From an uncultured Collinsella sp. (GTDB lineage Bacteria; Actinomycetota; Coriobacteriia; Coriobacteriales; Coriobacteriaceae), in assembly GCA_900541055.1 (NCBI GenBank), contig UQHZ01000002.1, positions 62,001 through 126,000 of the forward strand: a stretch of 64,000 nucleotides of DNA, written 5' to 3'. Positions within the stretch are counted from its first letter, which is position 1, and each line of letters starts with the position of its first letter. The translations under genes and the position numbers were made by a program. Below, in pieces: positions 8,019 through 17,610 of the stretch. Below the pieces are notes generated by a model. That model was given only the letters and a program-made list of their open reading frames with translations, had not been told where the DNA came from and ran no database searches.

Positions 8019-9323
8019 ATGGATAACCTTGCCAAACCCACGAACCGAGCGCTGTTTTTGGTCAGCGTTGCCGTGACCGGTGCACTCGCGGGTGCCGCAG
8101 TCTGGCTGTTCTTTTTTGCGATGGAGCACGGTATCGACTATCTATGGACCGAGATTCCGCACGCGCTGGGCGTCGCTTCGCCCGAGCTTGCCAGCGGCCC
8201 GTTTGGCTTTCTGCCGTACCCGTTTTTTGTCTGCCTGCTGGGCGGCCTGTTAATCGGTCTGTACGAAAAGATGACAGGCACCAAGACCGATGACCTCAAC
8301 CAGGTGATGGCTAAGGTTAAGCAAGACGGGCGCTACCCGTACGACAACCTGGGCAAGCTTTCGCTCGCGGCATTGCTGCCGCTGCTGTTTGGCGGAAGCA
8401 TTGGACCGGAGGCCGGCCTGACCGGCGTTATCGCCGGTCTGTGCAGCTGGGTCGGCGACCGCATGCGTCGCTTTGGCGCCGAGTTTAGGGAGCTCACGTT
8501 GCTGGGCACCCAGGCTGCCCTGACGGCGCTCTTTACCGCGCCCGTCTTTGGCTTTGTGGCGCCGCTTGCCGGTAGCACCGACGGCCAGGGTGAAGACGCC
8601 GACGATGAGTCCATGTCCGGCGAGATCACCATCAAGCTGCCCAAGGCGCAAAAGACGGTGGTCTACGGTATTGCGATTGCCGGCGGTCTGGGCACCTACC
8701 TGCTGCTTGGACAGCTTGTGGGCGGCGGCATGGGCATGCCCAGGTTCGAGTCCGCCGAGGTGGGCAACCTAGAGCTTACCTGGCTCGTCCCTCTGTCGTT
8801 GATCGGCACCGTCTGCGGCTGGCTGTACTTTGTCTCTGAGCATGCAAGCGAGGCACTGTCCCATGCAATAGGGGAGCGTCCTGTCGTCAAGGCCATGCTA
8901 GTCGGTCTGGCGCTCGCCATCTGTGGCACAGTCCTGCCCTACACCATGTTTGCCGGCGAGACCCAGGCCGATGTGCTCATGGAAACCTATCTGACCATTC
9001 CCGCCGGTGTGCTTATCGCGACCGGTCTTGTTAAGGCCATGCTGACCCCCGCCCTCATCAATATGGGTTGGCGCGGTGGCCACTTCTTCCCGGTTATCTT
9101 CTCGGGCGTAAGCCTGGGCTATGGCCTTGCCATCCTTACCGGCGCCGATCCGGTCTTTTGCGTCGCCGTCTGCACGGCATCGACGATGGGCGCCGTCATG
9201 CGCCAACCCGTTATGGTCGTGGGCCTGTTGCTCATGTGCTTCCCGCTCAAAGGCATCGTCTGTATGATCATCGCCGCAGCCATCGCCGCCGGCATTCCGC
9301 TGCCCAAGCCGCTACGCAAGTAG
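8019..9323 (+). CDS. ClC-family chloride channel / transporter
   Basis: 434 aa, about ten to twelve hydrophobic helices. GSIGPEAGLTGVIAG near residue 126 matches the conserved ClC anion-binding loop that carries the gating glutamate. INMGWRGGHFFPVIFSG near 349 corresponds to the second conserved pore loop (GGxFxP). Members exchange Cl- for H+ or conduct chloride, for example in acid resistance. GGGAGG precedes the ATG. The acidic insert (GQGEDADDESMSG) around residue 189 lies in a cytoplasmic loop. Antiporter versus channel behaviour cannot be judged by eye. Confidence 0.85.
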   Translation: MDNLAKPTNRALFLVSVAVTGALAGAAVWLFFFAMEHGIDYLWTEIPHALGVASPELASGPFGFLPYPFFVCLLGGLLIGLYEKMTGTKTDDLNQVMAKVKQDGRYPYDNLGKLSLAALLPLLFGGSIGPEAGLTGVIAGLCSWVGDRMRRFGAEFRELTLLGTQAALTALFTAPVFGFVAPLAGSTDGQGEDADDESMSGEITIKLPKAQKTVVYGIAIAGGLGTYLLLGQLVGGGMGMPRFESAEVGNLELTWLVPLSLIGTVCGWLYFVSEHASEALSHAIGERPVVKAMLVGLALAICGTVLPYTMFAGETQADVLMETYLTIPAGVLIATGLVKAMLTPALINMGWRGGHFFPVIFSGVSLGYGLAILTGADPVFCVAVCTASTMGAVMRQPVMVVGLLLMCFPLKGIVCMIIAAAIAAGIPLPKPLRK

Positions 9324-9413
9324 TACGGTGGCGCACGTCGGGGACATGCCGTTTGCCGCGGATTTGCGGGGAGGGGCGGCGATCGCGACTTTCGTGGATT
9401 GAGACTCGCGTGC

Positions 9414-10112
9414 CTACAGGTCGCGTACTCGATAGACCTTGGTGCTGACGGTGCAGCTGATTGCACATAGCGCGAGGGCCAGCACGGCAATTCCTGCACA
9501 CAGACAGCCCAGAACGGCAGGATCGGGATTTGCTCCGGCAATCGACATGAGCCAGTTGCTGATGGGGTTGGAGGAACTCAGCATTGCCATGGTGCCGCAG
9601 CCAAACAGGGCAAACAGGCCAAGGGATAGGCGCAGCGCCTCCATGTGTCCAAATCGGAAGAACAGCGGCTGCGTCAAGAATACCATCATGAGGGAGATGA
9701 GCATCGATGCCGCCGAGGCGGCTGCGATTTCAAAGATCGTCTGGCATGTCGAAGGGATGCCCATGGGGTCGAAGAGCGGAAGGGCGAGGATGTTCAGAAG
9801 CGTAGCCGCGCATGCCATGACGACCGAGAAGACAACGATGCACAGGTAGCGTGCGCAAATAATGTCTTTGCGCGAGAAGGGTAACGTTGCTCGATAACGC
9901 TCCCAGCCGTTTTGGTTATCGTAGCCAGCTAGCGAGTTCATGATTATGATGGGTGACATGGCACTGACGGCGCAGGCGCCGGCGCTCATACCGGAATCGC
10001 CGTCTGTCGCGTTGGCAAGGGTCAATACGACGAATATGAACAGGCCGACGCCCGCGATGCTCGGGGTGAGCGTGCGAACGATGGCGAGCTCGGACATAAA
10101 GGCGCGTTTCAT
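9414..10112 (-). CDS. ABC-2 type transporter permease
   Basis: 232 aa, about six hydrophobic segments, no periplasmic domain. The signature NSLAGYDNQNGWERYRATLPFSRKDIICARYL is typical of the small ABC2_membrane_5 permeases that pair with a YtrB-like ATPase. Its start codon overlaps the last codons of the ATPase gene (ATGA type), which indicates translational coupling. It is the last gene of the gntR-ATPase-permease operon. The substrate is unknown; relatives respond to cell-wall antibiotics. Confidence 0.8.
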   Translation of the reverse strand: MKRAFMSELAIVRTLTPSIAGVGLFIFVVLTLANATDGDSGMSAGACAVSAMSPIIIMNSLAGYDNQNGWERYRATLPFSRKDIICARYLCIVVFSVVMACAATLLNILALPLFDPMGIPSTCQTIFEIAAASAASMLISLMMVFLTQPLFFRFGHMEALRLSLGLFALFGCGTMAMLSSSNPISNWLMSIAGANPDPAVLGCLCAGIAVLALALCAISCTVSTKVYRVRDL

Positions 10113-10990
10113 TTTGAAGCCCCTTTCAGCATGAGGCGCAGATAGTCATCAATGGTTGCCCGATCGCAGGGAATCTCGGGAAAGGCTTCGAGCGTTTCGC
10201 GACGGTTGGGCACGAGCACGTCCACGCTATAGGCGTGGTGGACGGCACGGGCGCCTTCGACGCAAGCCATAAGCTCGGCGGCCTGTGCTTGGGTACAGTG
10301 GGCGATGCCGGCGCGGTCGGTAATGTCCTCGCGCGGCAGGTCAAAAATAATCGAGCCGTTATCGATGCAGATGACGCGGTCGGCGGCGCGATCGAGGTCG
10401 GACGTAATGTGGCTCGAGAGCAGCACGCTGCGCTGACCGTCGGAAACAAAGGCAAGCAGCTCATCAAGCAGTTCCTCGCGTGCCATGGGATCGAGGCCCG
10501 CGGTGGCTTCGTCCAAAACGAGTAGTTCGGCCTTGTGACTGAGTGCGCAGGCAAGTTGCAGCTTCATGCCCATACCGCGGGAGAGGTCCTTGACCTTTGT
10601 CTTGGGATCGAGGCCAAATCGGTCGATGAGGCTGGCGAAGGTGTCGTGGCTCCAGGTGGGGTACGCCGGGCTTACGAGTGCCTCAACTTCGGTCACCTTG
10701 AGCGTGGAGGGGAAGGGACATGTGTCCAGCACGAGGCCGATGCGAGAGCGCAGGTGGCGTTGCGACTCATCGGGCGCGTCGGTGCCACAGCGCTGCCCAA
10801 ACAGGTGTACCTCGCCGGCATCGAGCTTTATAAGCCCGAGAGCAGCTCGAATCGTCGTTGTTTTGCCAGCACCGTTGGCACCAACAAAGCCGACGATCTG
10901 GCCAGGCTCCACGGCAAGCGTGACGTCGCGCAACGAAAAGCGGTCGCTTACAGTGCGTGAGATGCCTTTGAGTTCAAACAAGTTTTGCAT
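10109..10990 (-). CDS. ABC transporter ATP-binding protein
   Basis: 293 aa from the ATG at 10990 (MQNLFELKGISRTVSD), with AAGAAAGG upstream. Walker A GANGAGKTT (about 38-46), signature LSRGMGMKLQLA, Walker B LLVLDEATAGLD, and the switch histidine in SSHITSD are all intact. The protein fits the YtrB/BcrA-type exporter ATPases. The open frame continues upstream past 11400 in the same frame but passes through the GntR gene and is not coding there. It is co-transcribed between the regulator and the permease. Confidence 0.88.
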   Translation of the reverse strand: MQNLFELKGISRTVSDRFSLRDVTLAVEPGQIVGFVGANGAGKTTTIRAALGLIKLDAGEVHLFGQRCGTDAPDESQRHLRSRIGLVLDTCPFPSTLKVTEVEALVSPAYPTWSHDTFASLIDRFGLDPKTKVKDLSRGMGMKLQLACALSHKAELLVLDEATAGLDPMAREELLDELLAFVSDGQRSVLLSSHITSDLDRAADRVICIDNGSIIFDLPREDITDRAGIAHCTQAQAAELMACVEGARAVHHAYSVDVLVPNRRETLEAFPEIPCDRATIDDYLRLMLKGASK

Positions 10991-11013
10991 GGTATAGCCT
11001 TTCTTGCAGATGG

Positions 11014-11394
11014 CTACTGCATGGTTTCGGGGGCTACCAGGTCGAGCATCTCGTGCAGTTTGTCGCGCGTGACGCCCAAGGCTTCGGCTTGGCTTGCCGC
11101 TTTCGCAAGCAGCTCTTCGATATGGCAGAGCTGGTTTTCGCGCAAGAGCTCCTGGTTGCCCTCGGCGACAAAACAGCCCTTGCCCTGCACGGTGCAGATA
11201 AACCCGAGCTGTTCCAGGTCGGCGTAGGCGCGCTTGGTGGTGATGACGCTCACGCCAAGATCGCTCGCGAGTGCACGGATGCTGGGGAGTTTGGCTCCCG
11301 CAGTGAGTGCGCCCGAAAGGATCTGAGCTTTGACCTGCGAGGATATCTGCTCGTAGATGGGCTTGTCGCTCGAATTGGATAGGATGATGTCCAC
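11014..11394 (-). CDS. YtrA-subfamily GntR regulator
   Basis: 126 aa; start codon GTG at 11394 with AAGGAG eight bases upstream. An N-terminal winged helix (PIYEQISSQVKAQILSG, then LPSIRALASDLGVS and YADLEQLGFICTVQGKGCFV) is followed by a short helical tail of about 50 residues rather than a ligand domain. That is the YtrA layout, whose members repress their own operon with an ABC transporter. Here the ATPase and permease follow directly, and a long inverted repeat sits upstream of the start, so autorepression is likely. Confidence 0.85.
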   Translation of the reverse strand: MDIILSNSSDKPIYEQISSQVKAQILSGALTAGAKLPSIRALASDLGVSVITTKRAYADLEQLGFICTVQGKGCFVAEGNQELLRENQLCHIEELLAKAASQAEALGVTRDKLHEMLDLVAPETMQ

Positions 11395-11421
11395 AGCGGC
11401 TCCTTAGCTGTTGGGCTACAC

Positions 11422-11455
11422 GTGTATATAACCGGTAAGCACAGTATATATACAC
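11422..11455 (-). promoter_or_regulatory. Inverted-repeat operator GTGTATATA...TATATACAC
   Basis: Two 9-base arms (GTGTATATA and TATATACAC) separated by 16 bases lie 28 bases upstream of the GntR start codon. The AT-rich arms overlap -10-like sequences read on the minus strand. Position and symmetry fit a YtrA-type operator controlling the operon. Coordinates could be off by one base. Confidence 0.6.
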
Positions 11456-11556
11456 TATGCACAGTTATGCAAGAGACAAATGCCGATTGGGCCGGCTGCC
11501 CAGGTCCCAACTGATGAATTTGTCCTGATAGGTGCCCTAGAGCGGGATTTCGCGGC

Positions 11557-11579
11557 TACAATAGTGCGGTTACAACGAC
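11557..11579 (+). promoter_or_regulatory. prfC promoter -10 and following GCGGTTACAACGAC element
   Basis: TACAAT at 11557-11562 is followed after 3 bases by GCGGTTACAACGAC (11566-11579). The same 14 bases follow the TATACT box of the deformylase-like gene at 54917 with the same 3-base spacing. The segment would cover the transcription start and the first bases of the mRNA. Confidence 0.45.
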
Positions 11580-11609
11580 GTAATGCACTCAATGCAAGAA
11601 AGGATCCGC

Positions 11610-13223
<1,614 letters not shown>

Positions 13224-13288
13224 CGCATCAGCGCGGTGGCCCTGCGGGGCTGCCACGCCGTTCGCTTGCCTGATGCCGCGCGAGCGGC

Positions 13289-13294
13289 TATCAT
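13289..13294 (+). promoter_or_regulatory. -10-like TATCAT upstream of VUT gene
   Basis: TATCAT at 13289-13294 would place the transcript start near 13302, about 20 bases before the hairpin that may be a preQ1 riboswitch. The same hexamer occurs before the GNAT gene (22074) and the TetM-like gene (about 23335). Confidence 0.35.
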
Positions 13295-13323
13295 ACCCAC
13301 CGTCGTCTCAAGACCGAGACGTC

Positions 13324-13373
13324 CGAGCAGTTCGGGTCCGATATCCTGCTCGTTAAACCTAAAACCAAAGGAG
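13324..13373 (+). promoter_or_regulatory. Candidate preQ1 (class I) riboswitch
   Basis: A 7-bp stem (CGAGCAG, 13324-13330, with CTGCTCG, 13346-13352) closes a 15-base loop beginning TTCGGG. An A-rich tail (TTAAACCTAAAACC) leads straight into the ribosome site AAAGGAG. GGT in the loop can pair with ACC at 13364-13366, giving the H-type pseudoknot of preQ1-I aptamers next to the Shine-Dalgarno sequence. The downstream gene belongs to the family that imports queuosine precursors. The loop match to the consensus is only partial. Confidence 0.45.
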
Positions 13374-13379
13374 TACATA

Positions 13380-14102
13380 ATGATCAAGAAGGTCATGGAG
13401 GACTACAAGGTCCTGTTGCGGAGCATTCCCGCGGCAACGGTTTCGCTGTTTTTCGTGAGCGTTATCATGATGAACCTGCTGGCCAACAAAGAGCTTATCA
13501 GCCTGCCGTATCTGGCACTCGACTGCGGCTTTGTGGTGAGCTGGGTTTCGTTTTTGTGCCAGGACATGATCTGCAAGCGCTTTGGCGCCAAGGCATCCAT
13601 CAAAATCTCTATCCTCGCGCTGCTGGTCAACCTGGCCGTGAGCCTGTGCTTTTGGGCATGCTCGCTCACGCCCGGCATGTGGGGCGCCTACTACGACACG
13701 GGCATGATCGAGGTCAACACTGCCCTTAACGCCACCATTGGCGGCACCTGGTACGTGGTGCTGGGCTCTTCGCTGGCAATGCTCGTTTCTGCTGTGGTTA
13801 ATTCCACACTCAACCAGTCGCTCGGTCGTATGCTCAAAAAGAATAATTTTGCGAGCTTCGCCTTCCGCTCCTATGTGTCTACGGGTGTTGGCCAGTTTGT
13901 CGACAACCTGGTCTTTGCCATTGTGGTGAGCCACACGTTCTTTGGTTGGACCTGGGTGCAGGTCCTTATGTGCTCGCTGACGGGTGCCATCGCCGAGCTG
14001 CTGTGTGAGGTCTTCCTAAGCCCCGTTGGCTACAAGGTCGTGCGCGGCTGGGAGCGCGAGAATGTGGGCTCCGAGTACCTCGAGCGCCACGCAACCGCCT
14101 AA
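13380..14102 (+). CDS. VUT-family transporter (queuosine precursor transporter, YhhQ-like)
   Basis: 240 aa with about six membrane helices. Family marks are DCGFVVSWVSFLCQDMICKRFG near residue 50 and FRSYVSTGVGQFVDNLVFAIV near 160, which match the vitamin-uptake-transporter/YhhQ group that imports preQ0 or preQ1. AAAGGAG precedes the ATG. Relatives in other bacteria are often preQ1-riboswitch controlled, which agrees with the leader here. No queuosine biosynthesis gene is adjacent. The next gene, an SDR, starts 9 bases after its stop. Confidence 0.8.
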   Translation: MIKKVMEDYKVLLRSIPAATVSLFFVSVIMMNLLANKELISLPYLALDCGFVVSWVSFLCQDMICKRFGAKASIKISILALLVNLAVSLCFWACSLTPGMWGAYYDTGMIEVNTALNATIGGTWYVVLGSSLAMLVSAVVNSTLNQSLGRMLKKNNFASFAFRSYVSTGVGQFVDNLVFAIVVSHTFFGWTWVQVLMCSLTGAIAELLCEVFLSPVGYKVVRGWERENVGSEYLERHATA

Positions 14103-14111
14103 GGAGCAAGT

Positions 14112-14792
14112 ATGCGGGTTTTGATCACGGGTGCTTCGGGCGGTATCGGAGCCGCATGCGTGCAGCGCTTTTTGGACGAGGGCCACGAGGTCGTGGGCTT
14201 TGATCTGCTACCGGCGGCGATCGAACACGAGCGCTACCGCCATCTGATTGTTGATGTCCGCGAGCCGGGCTCGTTTCCAGGCGACCTTGAACCCCAAGTG
14301 ATCGTGAACGTTGCCGGCACGCAGGATTCGGCCGATGACATTGCCGCCAACCTGTGTGGCACCATCAACGTGACCGAGCGCTACGCCTTTGTGGGGGAGG
14401 GGCTTGCCGCCAAGCCGGCGCCGGCTATCAAATCCGTGGTCAATGTGGGGTCGGCGAGCGGGCATACGGGATCGGAGTTTCCCGCCTATGCCGCCAGCAA
14501 GGGCGGCGTTATCGCCTACACCAAGAACCTTGCAAACCGCCTGGCACCGCAGGCCATCGCCAACAGTGTGGACCCGGGCGGCGTTATCACGCCGCTCAAC
14601 CGTTGCGTGATGGAAGACGAGCGCCTGTGGAATCAGATTATGGAGCTCACGCCGCTTAAACGCTGGGCCACCGCCCAAGAGATCGCCGAGTGGATCTACT
14701 TTGTGGGCGTGACCAACCGGTTTATGACTGGGCAGAGTCTGCTGATCGATGGCGGCGAGGCCGGCCGCACACAATTTATTTGGCCCGAATAG
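14112..14792 (+). CDS. Short-chain dehydrogenase/reductase (SDR)
   Basis: 226 aa classical SDR. The TGASGGIG cofactor loop starts at residue 6, NVAGT lies near 63, the catalytic Ser is in NVGSASG and Tyr/Lys in YAASKGG; VDPGGVITPL follows. The ending GQSLLIDGGEAG is typical. The substrate is unknown; the layout recalls 3-alpha-hydroxysteroid dehydrogenase-like SDRs of gut bacteria, but no substrate-specific residue supports this. It is 9 bases downstream of the VUT gene with GGAGCAAGT before the ATG, so likely in the same transcript, ended by a strong terminator. Confidence 0.85.
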   Translation: MRVLITGASGGIGAACVQRFLDEGHEVVGFDLLPAAIEHERYRHLIVDVREPGSFPGDLEPQVIVNVAGTQDSADDIAANLCGTINVTERYAFVGEGLAAKPAPAIKSVVNVGSASGHTGSEFPAYAASKGGVIAYTKNLANRLAPQAIANSVDPGGVITPLNRCVMEDERLWNQIMELTPLKRWATAQEIAEWIYFVGVTNRFMTGQSLLIDGGEAGRTQFIWPE

Positions 14793-14793
14793 G

Positions 14794-14829
14794 AAACGCG
14801 CCCGATGGAAAGCCGTCGGGCGCGTTTTT
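14794..14829 (+). terminator. Rho-independent terminator
   Basis: AAACGCGCCCGA pairs with TCGGGCGCGTTT around a short loop and ends in TTTTT. It lies just after the SDR stop and before the convergent ung gene, and may act in both directions. Confidence 0.9.
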
Positions 14830-14841
14830 GATGTATCGATT

Positions 14842-15567
14842 TTAGCCGAGGCAAGTCCAGTTGACGGGGGTCGAGCCGTGCTGTTCGAGTAGCCGATTGG
14901 CTGCCGAGAAGGGCCGCGACCCCATAAAAGCGGGGAGTTTCGCCGTGGCACGGTTGGCTGAAAGCGGCGAGGGGTGCGTGGAAGCCAGACAGAACTTGTC
15001 GGTTGCCTTGCCCGCACCAGTTGCGACGAGCTTACCTTCGACCATCTGCTGGGCAAAGCGGCCCCATGCCAAAAAGACTACCGGCTGGGGCAGCTGACAG
15101 CAGCGTTCGATAACGTAGTCGGTGAGCGTGCTCCAGCCCAGTTTGGCGTGCGAGTTGGCGGCATGCTCGCGCACGGTGAGCGTAGTGTTGAGGAGCAGGA
15201 CGCCCTGTTGCGCCCATGGGGTTAGGTCTCCCGTGGCGGGAATGGGGCAGCCCAGATCGGCATTGAGTTCCTTATAGATGTTGCGCAGGCTCGGCGGCAA
15301 CTTGGTTTGCGTCGCGGGGACCGAGAACGACAGCCCCATTGCCTGGTTGGGTCCGTGATAGGGGTCTTGACCCAAGATGACAACCTTGACCTGGTCGGCC
15401 GGCGTGTAGGCGAGGACATTGAGGATGTCGTCTTGTGCCGGGTAGATGGTCTGCTCGGTACGCAAAAAGGCGATGCGCTCGAGCAGCTGGTTCGTAGTGT
15501 CACGTACCGGCTGCGGCGCATCGCCCAACCAAGTTGCTATGTTGCGGTCGCGGGTCGCGGCGTCCAT
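14842..15567 (-). CDS. ung: Uracil-DNA glycosylase
   Basis: 241 aa family-1 UDG. The water-activating motif GQDPYHGP lies near residue 70; LLLNTTLTVRE follows near 125; the Leu loop HPSPLSANR is near 190. The enzyme removes uracil from DNA to start base excision repair. AAAGGAGCCCC precedes the ATG. It stands alone between a terminator and the divergently oriented intergenic region before the EamA gene. All motif residues are intact. Confidence 0.95.
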   Translation of the reverse strand: MDAATRDRNIATWLGDAPQPVRDTTNQLLERIAFLRTEQTIYPAQDDILNVLAYTPADQVKVVILGQDPYHGPNQAMGLSFSVPATQTKLPPSLRNIYKELNADLGCPIPATGDLTPWAQQGVLLLNTTLTVREHAANSHAKLGWSTLTDYVIERCCQLPQPVVFLAWGRFAQQMVEGKLVATGAGKATDKFCLASTHPSPLSANRATAKLPAFMGSRPFSAANRLLEQHGSTPVNWTCLG

Positions 15568-15655
15568 GGGGCTCCTTTACGTCAGATGCTCTGTTGGCAT
15601 CTATTGTAAAGGCGCACCGGTTGCCTTTATGCCGCGACTGCATAAGGAGTGGGGT

Positions 15656-16558
15656 CTACGAGACGTGCTCGGGCGCTCCTGCCATGCGAGCCTGTCCATG
15701 CGCGCGGAGGCGCGGAAGCTCGACGGTTGCTACCATGACGCCGGTGAGGATGAGGGCGGCGCCAAAGAAGGCGATGGGGCTCAGGACCTCACCGACTAGG
15801 AAGAACGAAAAGACGGCGGAGCAGACCGGCTCGAGCGAGAAGGCAAAGCCGGTGGTCTCGGCAGGCACGTGGGGCTGCACGAGCGTCTGGGTGATAAAGC
15901 CGTAGGCAGAGCAGATGAGTGCGAGCGCGACGACGACTACGACCTCGCCCGGCGTGCCGGGAAGCGTGAAGCCGCCAAAGGTGAATGCGGCGATGCCCGA
16001 GAACAGGCCGCCAAAGCCCAGCTGCCAAACGCCCAGAGCCAGCGGGTCGACATCTTCGACAAAGCGCTTCGCCACAATGATGTGTCCGGCGTAGACAAAG
16101 GCGGAGAGCAGCATGATGATCGCGCCCGGGTTCAGGCTGGTAAAGTCGGCGCCCGAGAGCAGCAGCATGCCGCAGGTGACGATGGCGGTGCCGACGAGCA
16201 CTTTGCGCTCGGGGGCGCGACGCAGCAGGGCGGCGTTGGCAAACGGTACGATCACGACCGTCAGGCTCTGCAAAAAGCCGGCAGTGGAGGCAGAGGTGAG
16301 GCTGGAGCCCAGGCACATGCAGGTGAGCTCGGTTGCCATAATGGCGCCGATGATGGCGGCACGGACCATAAGGTCGCGGTTGATGCGGAAAGCGCGCTTG
16401 TGGAAGAGCAGCAGGCAGACCACAAAGGCGATGATGCAACGTAGCGCGACGATGCTCGTGGCGTTCATGCTGTCCATGCCGATCTTCATGAGGGGATACG
16501 AAAAGCCCCATGCGACGGGAACGGAAAATGAGAGCGCGATTGCTTTTTTGCGATCCAT
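15656..16558 (-). CDS. EamA-family (DMT) transporter
   Basis: 300 aa with ten predicted helices and the internal two-fold repeat of the drug/metabolite transporter superfamily. Landmarks are WGFSYPLMKIG near the start and SLEPVCSAVFSFFLVGEVLSP in the second half. Such proteins export amino acids or small metabolites. AAAGGAGTCCC precedes the ATG. It is divergent from the LysR gene at 16717, an arrangement in which the regulator often controls the transporter; this is inference. Confidence 0.85.
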   Translation of the reverse strand: MDRKKAIALSFSVPVAWGFSYPLMKIGMDSMNATSIVALRCIIAFVVCLLLFHKRAFRINRDLMVRAAIIGAIMATELTCMCLGSSLTSASTAGFLQSLTVVIVPFANAALLRRAPERKVLVGTAIVTCGMLLLSGADFTSLNPGAIIMLLSAFVYAGHIIVAKRFVEDVDPLALGVWQLGFGGLFSGIAAFTFGGFTLPGTPGEVVVVVALALICSAYGFITQTLVQPHVPAETTGFAFSLEPVCSAVFSFFLVGEVLSPIAFFGAALILTGVMVATVELPRLRAHGQARMAGAPEHVS

Positions 16559-16716
16559 GGGACTCCTTTTGTTACAGAACGGTTTCGCAAAAAGGATTCT
16601 GCTCCCAGATGTGGATGTAGTAAAGCGAATGTATCTTCAGTATGATTAAGAAATACTAATGTAGGCAGAAAAAGCCCTGGCAAAACGTTTTACGGCTGCA
16701 GTGATGTGGAGGCACG

Positions 16717-17583
16717 ATGGCATCGCGGTATCAGATTGTTTGTATGGTGGTCGATCGCGGCAGTCTTAAGGGCGCAGCGGACGAGCTGGGCTATACGCAA
16801 AGTGCGGTGAGCCAGGCCGTCAAGGCGCTCGAGCGCGAGCTGGGTACCACGCTTATTGAGCGCGGTAAGCAGGGCGTTTCGCTTACGCGCGACGGTAAAC
16901 AATATCTGCCATTCCTGCGCCAGATCGTGACCGCCGAGGCCGAGCTCGAGGGCAAGCGCCAGGAGCTGCTGGGGCTTTCGTCGACCGATATTCGTATCGC
17001 GACGTTTACCAACGTGAGTCGAACCGTGTTACCGCGCGTGATCCGCGACTTTGGTGCGCTGCACCCGGGCGTACGTTTTACCCTCAAGCAGGGCGATTAC
17101 ACGCGCAACGCCCAGTGGGTGCACGATGGCGTGGTTGATTTTTGCTTTACGGCACGCGGATTTACCGCTGGGCTCGAGAAGCGCGTGGTCTATCACGACG
17201 AGTTGGTGGCATTGTTGCCGGCCGCGCATCCGCTGACGGCAAAGGAAAAGGTGACACTCGCCGACCTGGCGTCCGAGCCGTTTGTACTGCTGGATGAGGG
17301 CGAACAGAGCCTGGTGCTCGATGCATTCGCGGCGCATGGGCTGTCGCCGCACGTGACGAGCGAGGTGACCGACGACTACACCATCATGGCGATGGTGGAG
17401 GAGGGCCTAGGCGTGAGCATGCTCTACCGTCGTACTGTGGAGGGCATGCGAGCCGATATTCGTGTGCGGCCCATCGTGCATGCCCCCTCGCGCGACGTGG
17501 TGGCCGCCTGGCGCAGCTGGGACACCATGCCTATCGCCACGAGGCGCTTTATCGACTATATGAGCTCGCATATTGTCAATTAA
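16717..17583 (+). CDS. LysR-family transcriptional regulator
   Basis: 288 aa. The winged HTH is at 1-60 (GSLKGAADELGYTQSAVSQAVKALERELG), followed by a substrate-binding domain with DIRIATFTNVSRTVLP and EEGLGVSMLYRR. Start at 16717 follows GTGGAGG. AAAACGTTTT, a 10-base palindrome at about 16683, lies just upstream and could be part of its operator. It is divergent from the EamA exporter. The effector is unknown. It resembles the LysR protein at 60084 in its final third. Confidence 0.85.
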   Translation: MASRYQIVCMVVDRGSLKGAADELGYTQSAVSQAVKALERELGTTLIERGKQGVSLTRDGKQYLPFLRQIVTAEAELEGKRQELLGLSSTDIRIATFTNVSRTVLPRVIRDFGALHPGVRFTLKQGDYTRNAQWVHDGVVDFCFTARGFTAGLEKRVVYHDELVALLPAAHPLTAKEKVTLADLASEPFVLLDEGEQSLVLDAFAAHGLSPHVTSEVTDDYTIMAMVEEGLGVSMLYRRTVEGMRADIRVRPIVHAPSRDVVAAWRSWDTMPIATRRFIDYMSSHIVN

Positions 17584-17610
17584 TGACTGGCGTGGCGTTG
17601 AGTGCGGTGT

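Noticed and set aside
9324..9413. GGGGACATGCC as another GGGGAC repeat
   Set aside because: Flanks do not form the 27-base unit or the hairpin; a single GGGGAC in GC-rich DNA is expected by chance.
10991..11455. Upstream extension of the ABC ATPase frame through the GntR gene
   Set aside because: The ATPase family starts at 10990, and the GntR frame is supported by its HTH and ribosome site.
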